DNA of 8,670 bases, from positions 668 through 9,337 of the forward strand of contig MHDW01000167.1 in assembly GCA_001803645.1 (NCBI GenBank). Direction: 5' to 3'. Of the stretch, positions 5,183 to 8,670 are shown one piece after another. Each line of letters starts with the position of its first letter. Position 1 is the first letter of the stretch. The position numbers were made by a program, and so were the translations under genes. This DNA is from Nitrospirae bacterium GWC2_42_7 (GTDB lineage Bacteria; Nitrospirota; Thermodesulfovibrionia; Thermodesulfovibrionales; UBA6898). The notes beneath the pieces were generated by a model. The model did not search any database, was not told the origin of the DNA, and was given only the letters and a program-made list of their open reading frames with translations.

Positions 5183-8006
5183 CTTTCTTGATATAACAAA
5201 AAGCGTGATAATATCCGCACCTGCAGGTTCCGGCAAGACCGAAAAACTCGCCAGAAGATACATAAGCCTTCTTGAGAGCGGCACTGAACTCGAAAAAATA
5301 CTTGCGATAACTTTTACTGAGAAGGCAGCTGCAGAGATGAAGGACAGGATATTGAATATCCTCCTGAAAGAAAAAACAGAATTATTCAATGATATAAAAG
5401 AAAAAATCCCTCTCATGCGCATCACAACAATTCATGCCTTCTGCAGAAAGCTTATCACAAGGTTCTCTCTGGATCTCGGGCTTGATCCTTCGTTGGAAGT
5501 ACTCGATGAATTTGCATCTTCTCAACTATGGTCAGAAGCTGTACATGACACCTTGAGGGACGAACATGACAAACCATCTGTATTTTTTGATTACCTTAAG
5601 CTAAAAGGACTGAAAGGTTGGAATTCATTGAGAAGAACTCTCGATGCAATACACAAAAGACGGCCCTACTCTGAATTTCTCCTTGAGCCTGATATTGATC
5701 TGTCTTCAGAAGAAGGCCGTCTGCTCGAACTATACAGGAAGTGTTTTCTAAAGTACAAAAGCAGAAAACTAGACCTGTGTTCAATAGACTTCAATGATAT
5801 GGAAGTGCTTGCATACAGGGCTATTACCTCCAATCCTGAGTGGCTGAATGTTCTTTATGCTTTTGACGAACACACTGATCATATACTCGTTGATGAGTTT
5901 CAGGACACCAATTCCCTGCAATGGAAGATCATCGACAAACTTACAGAAGAATGGCGTTCAGGATTAGGCGCTAAAAGATCAGCAGGCATATTTCCAACAA
6001 TATTTCTGGTCGGTGACGAAAAACAATCAATTTATATGTTCAGAGGGGCAGATGTCTCGATCTTCCACGAAGTAAGATCAAAATTCAAAGATTGGCTTGG
6101 CAAGGAAGCACTCTGCCTTGAGGCAGAAGAAAATTACAGGAGCCTTCCTGGAATAATTAATTTCACCAACAATCTTTTTGAACCTTTGATGTCAGGCCCG
6201 AGCAATGTTCCATGGCGCACTAAATATTCAAAGTTCTTCCCAACAAGAATAGGAGATTCTTGCATAGAACTTCTCCTTCTGGAGAACAACAGTAATTCAA
6301 AGGATTCACGTACTAAAGAAGCTTCCTTTATTGCACAAAAAATACTTTCTATTGTTGGTAATTTGGATCTACACTCTGGACCTCAACCAGGAAAATGCCG
6401 CTATTCTGATGTTGCCGTACTTTTAAGGAACAGGACTCATCTTTTGTCGTTCGAAAGCTCCATGAGAGAAAATAACATCCCTTACATCGTTGTCGGGGGA
6501 ATTGGGTTTTACGATGAACCGGAAGTTGCCATTATGAGAGAACTTATATGTTTTCTTGCTGACACGCATGATAACTTCAGTCTTTTTGCTTTATTAAGAA
6601 GCCCTTTGTTTTCTTTGCAGGAATCGTCAATTTACAATCTTTCTACAGGCAAAGACGGACCGCTTTTCTCAAAGCTCATTAAATTCAAAGACCCTAAGAC
6701 AGTTAGAGCCTGCGGAATCCTTTTGAAATATCTTGAGAAGCTTCATTCATCATCACTTCTAATTTTGATCGAGGACTTTCTGACTGAAACAAAGGGGTGG
6801 AAGATCTTCCACGAACCTCAGCGTCATGCAAATATAAAAAAATTCTTTAGAATACTCGAAAAATATGAATCAGAAGGCTTATCGCTTGTTGAGATCAAGG
6901 AGAAACTTCTGAGATCAAAGAACAGCAATGAATCAAAGGCCAACCTGAACCCTGATAATATTGATGCTGTTAAGATCATGACGATCCACGGGGCAAAAGG
7001 GCTTCAGTTCCCGGTCGTCTTTCTGCCCTCCCTTGATGAGAAATCATCAGCAAAAAACGATTCTATCTTTATTGATGAAGTTGATAACATAATAAATTTC
7101 TCAGTTGAAGAAGACTCTGATAAACGCAAGAAAAATGCTCTCTTTATGCTCAGGAAAGAAAAAGAGAGCGAAGAAGAAAAAAGACTTTTTTACGTGGCAG
7201 TCACACGTGCGATGGACCATCTGTTTATGTCAGCTGTAATTAAAGAGGATGAAAACATAGCCGGTAAATTTAAAGGCAGACTGTCCTTAATAGACAGAGC
7301 ATTTCCCTCATCTGTTACAGGAGATAATCCCTTTAAAGACATTTTCCTTGTTGTCAGAGAAAAGGATCTTGCCTTGAACATTAAAACGACCGGTATAATA
7401 TTCAGTCAGGATTCAAAGCGATTTTTCTCTGAGCCGGTTTATACCGACGCAATACAGACATCTGATAAAATGCTGCGTTGGGTCAATGTTACTGAAGAGT
7501 CCGGAATAATAACAAAACATGGTCAGGACTGGGTTTTGCTCGGCATTCTGTTCCACAGGATCTTTGAGGAGATATCAAATGGTATTCTTGATCACTCAAA
7601 ACTCAAAGACCGTCTTGATATTCTGCTTGAGAATGATGTTTCTTTAAAAAGCAATGCGGATAGATACAGAAGAACAGTTATTAATGATCTAAAGAAACTG
7701 GAAGATTCCGGTCTTTTAGAGGAAGTGATCATGCCTGCCAAAAATTCCTTTGTTGAACTACCATTTACTCTGCAAAAAGAGAACCGAATATACAAAGGCA
7801 GGATAGACAGAATAATAATAAAAGAGGATACAGCATATATCTATGACTACAAAACATTTCCGGTAAGCAGTGCTGAAATTGAAGAACTCAAGGGAAAATA
7901 CAGGTTCCAGATGAATATATACAGCGAAGCATGTAAAGATCTGTTTTCACTTAAAACTAAAAGCTTCATAATCTTCACCCACACTCCGGTCTGTGTTGAG
8001 ATATGA
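5175..8006 (+). CDS. addA: AddA-type subunit: UvrD/Rep-family (SF1A) helicase fused to a PD-(D/E)XK nuclease
   Basis: From the ATG at 5175 the protein has 943 residues (947 from an in-frame GTG at 5163). It is the motor and second nuclease of the AddAB double-strand-break resection complex. SF1A motifs run in order: Walker A APAGSGKT (Lys21), Ia AITFTEKAAAEM, TTIHAFCRKL, Walker B LVDEFQDT (Asp240/Glu241), motif III GDEKQSIYMFRGAD (Gln284, Arg290), motif IV EENYRS (Arg322), motif V MTIHGAKGLQFPVV (His605) and motif VI RLFYVAVTRA (Arg678). All key residues are present, so an active ATPase is expected. The C-terminal RecB-like nuclease has His794 (GILFHRIFEE), Asp878 (GRIDRI), Asp891/Lys893 (IYDYKT) and Gln912/Tyr916 (QMNIY), and looks intact. 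It is shorter than the roughly 1,200 residues of Bacillus AddA. It overlaps addB by eight bases with its ribosome site inside addB, which indicates coupled translation. RecB is excluded because the partner is AddB-like and no recC or recD is in view. Confidence 0.93.
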   Translation: MDDFLDITKSVIISAPAGSGKTEKLARRYISLLESGTELEKILAITFTEKAAAEMKDRILNILLKEKTELFNDIKEKIPLMRITTIHAFCRKLITRFSLDLGLDPSLEVLDEFASSQLWSEAVHDTLRDEHDKPSVFFDYLKLKGLKGWNSLRRTLDAIHKRRPYSEFLLEPDIDLSSEEGRLLELYRKCFLKYKSRKLDLCSIDFNDMEVLAYRAITSNPEWLNVLYAFDEHTDHILVDEFQDTNSLQWKIIDKLTEEWRSGLGAKRSAGIFPTIFLVGDEKQSIYMFRGADVSIFHEVRSKFKDWLGKEALCLEAEENYRSLPGIINFTNNLFEPLMSGPSNVPWRTKYSKFFPTRIGDSCIELLLLENNSNSKDSRTKEASFIAQKILSIVGNLDLHSGPQPGKCRYSDVAVLLRNRTHLLSFESSMRENNIPYIVVGGIGFYDEPEVAIMRELICFLADTHDNFSLFALLRSPLFSLQESSIYNLSTGKDGPLFSKLIKFKDPKTVRACGILLKYLEKLHSSSLLILIEDFLTETKGWKIFHEPQRHANIKKFFRILEKYESEGLSLVEIKEKLLRSKNSNESKANLNPDNIDAVKIMTIHGAKGLQFPVVFLPSLDEKSSAKNDSIFIDEVDNIINFSVEEDSDKRKKNALFMLRKEKESEEEKRLFYVAVTRAMDHLFMSAVIKEDENIAGKFKGRLSLIDRAFPSSVTGDNPFKDIFLVVREKDLALNIKTTGIIFSQDSKRFFSEPVYTDAIQTSDKMLRWVNVTEESGIITKHGQDWVLLGILFHRIFEEISNGILDHSKLKDRLDILLENDVSLKSNADRYRRTVINDLKKLEDSGLLEEVIMPAKNSFVELPFTLQKENRIYKGRIDRIIIKEDTAYIYDYKTFPVSSAEIEELKGKYRFQMNIYSEACKDLFSLKTKSFIIFTHTPVCVEI

Positions 8007-8018
8007 GGTTGAATTCTT

Positions 8019-8094
8019 TAACTCCCCCTACCCCTCTTAACTTGAGAGGGGGATTATCCCTCCCCTTAAGATAAGGGGAGGTTAGGAGGAGTTA
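8019..8094. repeat. Nested palindromic element (three-stem cloverleaf-like), possible dispersed repeat
   Basis: Outer arms TAACTCCCCCTA (8019-8030) and TAGGAGGAGTTA (8083-8094) pair with one mismatch. They enclose two hairpins: CCCCTCT (8031-8037) with AGAGGGG (8045-8051), and a perfect 10-bp stem CCTCCCCTTA (8059-8068) with TAAGGGGAGG (8072-8081) around a 3-base loop. The C/G-only runs differ sharply from the surrounding AT-rich DNA. No protein is encoded. This compact form is like the small non-coding palindromic repeats scattered between genes in many bacteria; its copy number cannot be judged here. It could also end addA transcription, since it begins 12 bases after the stop, although no T-run follows it directly. 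Confidence 0.7.
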
Positions 8095-8135
8095 TGATTC
8101 TTATGCTTTAAAAATCATGCATTCTTCTTTTTTTT
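8094..8135 (+). terminator. Possible weak terminator after addA
   Basis: ATGATT (8094-8099) pairs with AATCAT (8113-8118) across a 13-base loop, and a run of eight T follows at 8128-8135. The stem is short and AT-rich, so it would be weak alone; the stronger palindrome immediately upstream may contribute. Confidence 0.3.
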
Positions 8136-8137
8136 GT

Positions 8138-8174
8138 GATAATTTATAATTAACAACCATAAACAACCGGAGGT
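8138..8174 (+). promoter_or_regulatory. Candidate -10 boxes and strong ribosome site for the CsgG-like gene
   Basis: A perfect TATAAT (8145-8150) lacks a good -35 box 16-18 bases upstream. An overlapping alternative, GATAAT at 8138-8143, is preceded by TGT and so has extended -10 form. GGAGGT at 8169-8174 is four to five bases before the ATG and is the strongest ribosome site in the window. Confidence 0.45.
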
Positions 8175-8178
8175 TAAT

Positions 8179-8670
8179 ATGAAACTTTTTCAGAAAATTA
8201 TCTTTTCTTTCTTTATGTCTGCACTTGTTCTGCCTTTTACAGGCTGTATAGAAAACATCGCACCACAACCCACAGCACAGGTGGACAGAGGGCTTGAAAC
8301 TCAGATGCCGCCTTATAACGGCCCAAAGGCAGCGGTTTCTGTTGCAAAATTTGAATGGAAAGTAGGGGCCAGCGGAAGCAGCACAACAACTATCAGAGGC
8401 ATGGGAGATTCCCCTGTAACAATCACCCACGAACAGGGCGGAGCAATGACAGGCCTTCGCGATATGCTCACAACAACCCTTGTCCAGTCCAAAAGGTACA
8501 GAGTGCTCGAAAGACAGGAGTTCGCTTCGATCCAGGATGAGATGGCCTTGGCAGAGCAGGGATATGTTGAAAAGAAGACTGCTGTCAAAAAAGGAAAGGT
8601 CAAAGGCTCAGACCTTCTTGTTGTTGCAGCAATAACCGGATGGGATCCCGGCACATCCGGCACCAGCGGC
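8179..8670 (+). CDS. CsgG/HfaB-family lipoprotein, 3' part missing
   Basis: The first 164 codons of a secreted lipoprotein; the gene continues beyond the right edge. Residues 1-22 form a lipoprotein signal (MKLFQK, then a hydrophobic core) ending in FTGC, with Cys23 as the lipidated residue; Phe at the -3 position is a slight departure from the usual lipobox. The mature part fits the CsgG family: a strand KAAVSVAKFEW at about 50-60, then GLRDMLTTTLVQSKRYRVLERQEFASIQDE at about 91-120, then GSDLLVVAAITGW at about 142-154. Family members include the curli secretion channel CsgG, the holdfast anchor HfaB and related outer-membrane assembly lipoproteins. No curli subunit or holdfast gene is in the window, so the specific role is open. 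The insert at about 63-85, rich in Gly, Ser and Thr, is probably a loop. The gene has its own strong ribosome site and is visibly richer in G+C than the genes to its left. Confidence 0.82.
   Translation, partial: MKLFQKIIFSFFMSALVLPFTGCIENIAPQPTAQVDRGLETQMPPYNGPKAAVSVAKFEWKVGASGSSTTTIRGMGDSPVTITHEQGGAMTGLRDMLTTTLVQSKRYRVLERQEFASIQDEMALAEQGYVEKKTAVKKGKVKGSDLLVVAAITGWDPGTSGTSG

Noticed and set aside
8019..8094. CRISPR repeat or an insertion-sequence end.
   Set aside because: There is one unit only, with no spacers, no transposase and no flanking duplication visible.
8101..8663. Two overlapping minus-strand open frames of 109 and 116 codons opposite the CsgG-like gene.
   Set aside because: The sense strand has a strong ribosome site, a lipoprotein signal and family motifs; the antisense frames show no recognisable domain, and the overlap explains them as shadows.
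1..8670. tRNA, rRNA, riboswitch, phage or defence-island features.
   Set aside because: No cloverleaf with tRNA-like conserved positions, rRNA core sequence, integrase or defence gene was seen; addAB is housekeeping recombination machinery rather than a dedicated defence system.

Overview
The window comes from a moderately AT-rich, Gram-negative-type bacterium. The cell envelope is inferred from a periplasmic efflux adaptor and a lipoprotein of the CsgG type, both of which normally belong to double-membrane cells. The compact AddA/AddB proteins and the dispersed-looking C/G-rich palindrome would fit an environmental lineage such as Nitrospirota, Desulfobacterota or relatives. The sequence alone does not settle the taxonomy.

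Layout. Positions 1-1274 (minus strand) hold a TetR-family repressor gene and, overlapping its stop codon by ATGA, the first 214 codons of a MacA/HlyD-type efflux adaptor that runs off the left edge. A 150-bp divergent intergenic region (1275-1424) carries a good sigma-70-type promoter for the repressor, an imperfect dyad over its start site, a thrice-repeated 9-mer, and a second good promoter pointing right. The right-facing genes are a membrane-anchored SGNH/GDSL-hydrolase-like protein (1425-2468), then addB (2486-5182) and addA (5175-8006), spaced as one operon. After addA come a 76-bp nested palindromic element and a possible weak terminator. A new transcription unit follows, starting with a CsgG-family lipoprotein (8179 onward, cut by the right edge).

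How the genes work together. The repressor probably autoregulates itself and the efflux adaptor, with the rest of the pump beyond the left edge. AddB and AddA together would form the two-subunit helicase-nuclease that resects double-strand breaks for RecA-dependent repair. Both nuclease sites, the AddA helicase motifs and the AddB Fe-S cysteines are visible. The SGNH protein appears co-transcribed with addBA without an obvious functional link; its active-site Asp is replaced. The CsgG-like lipoprotein would be an outer-membrane or periplasmic assembly factor whose partners lie outside the window.

No clearly undescribed system is apparent. The points most worth a second look are the altered SGNH catalytic site, the AddB that lacks a P-loop but keeps its Fe-S ligands, and the nested palindrome at 8019-8094.
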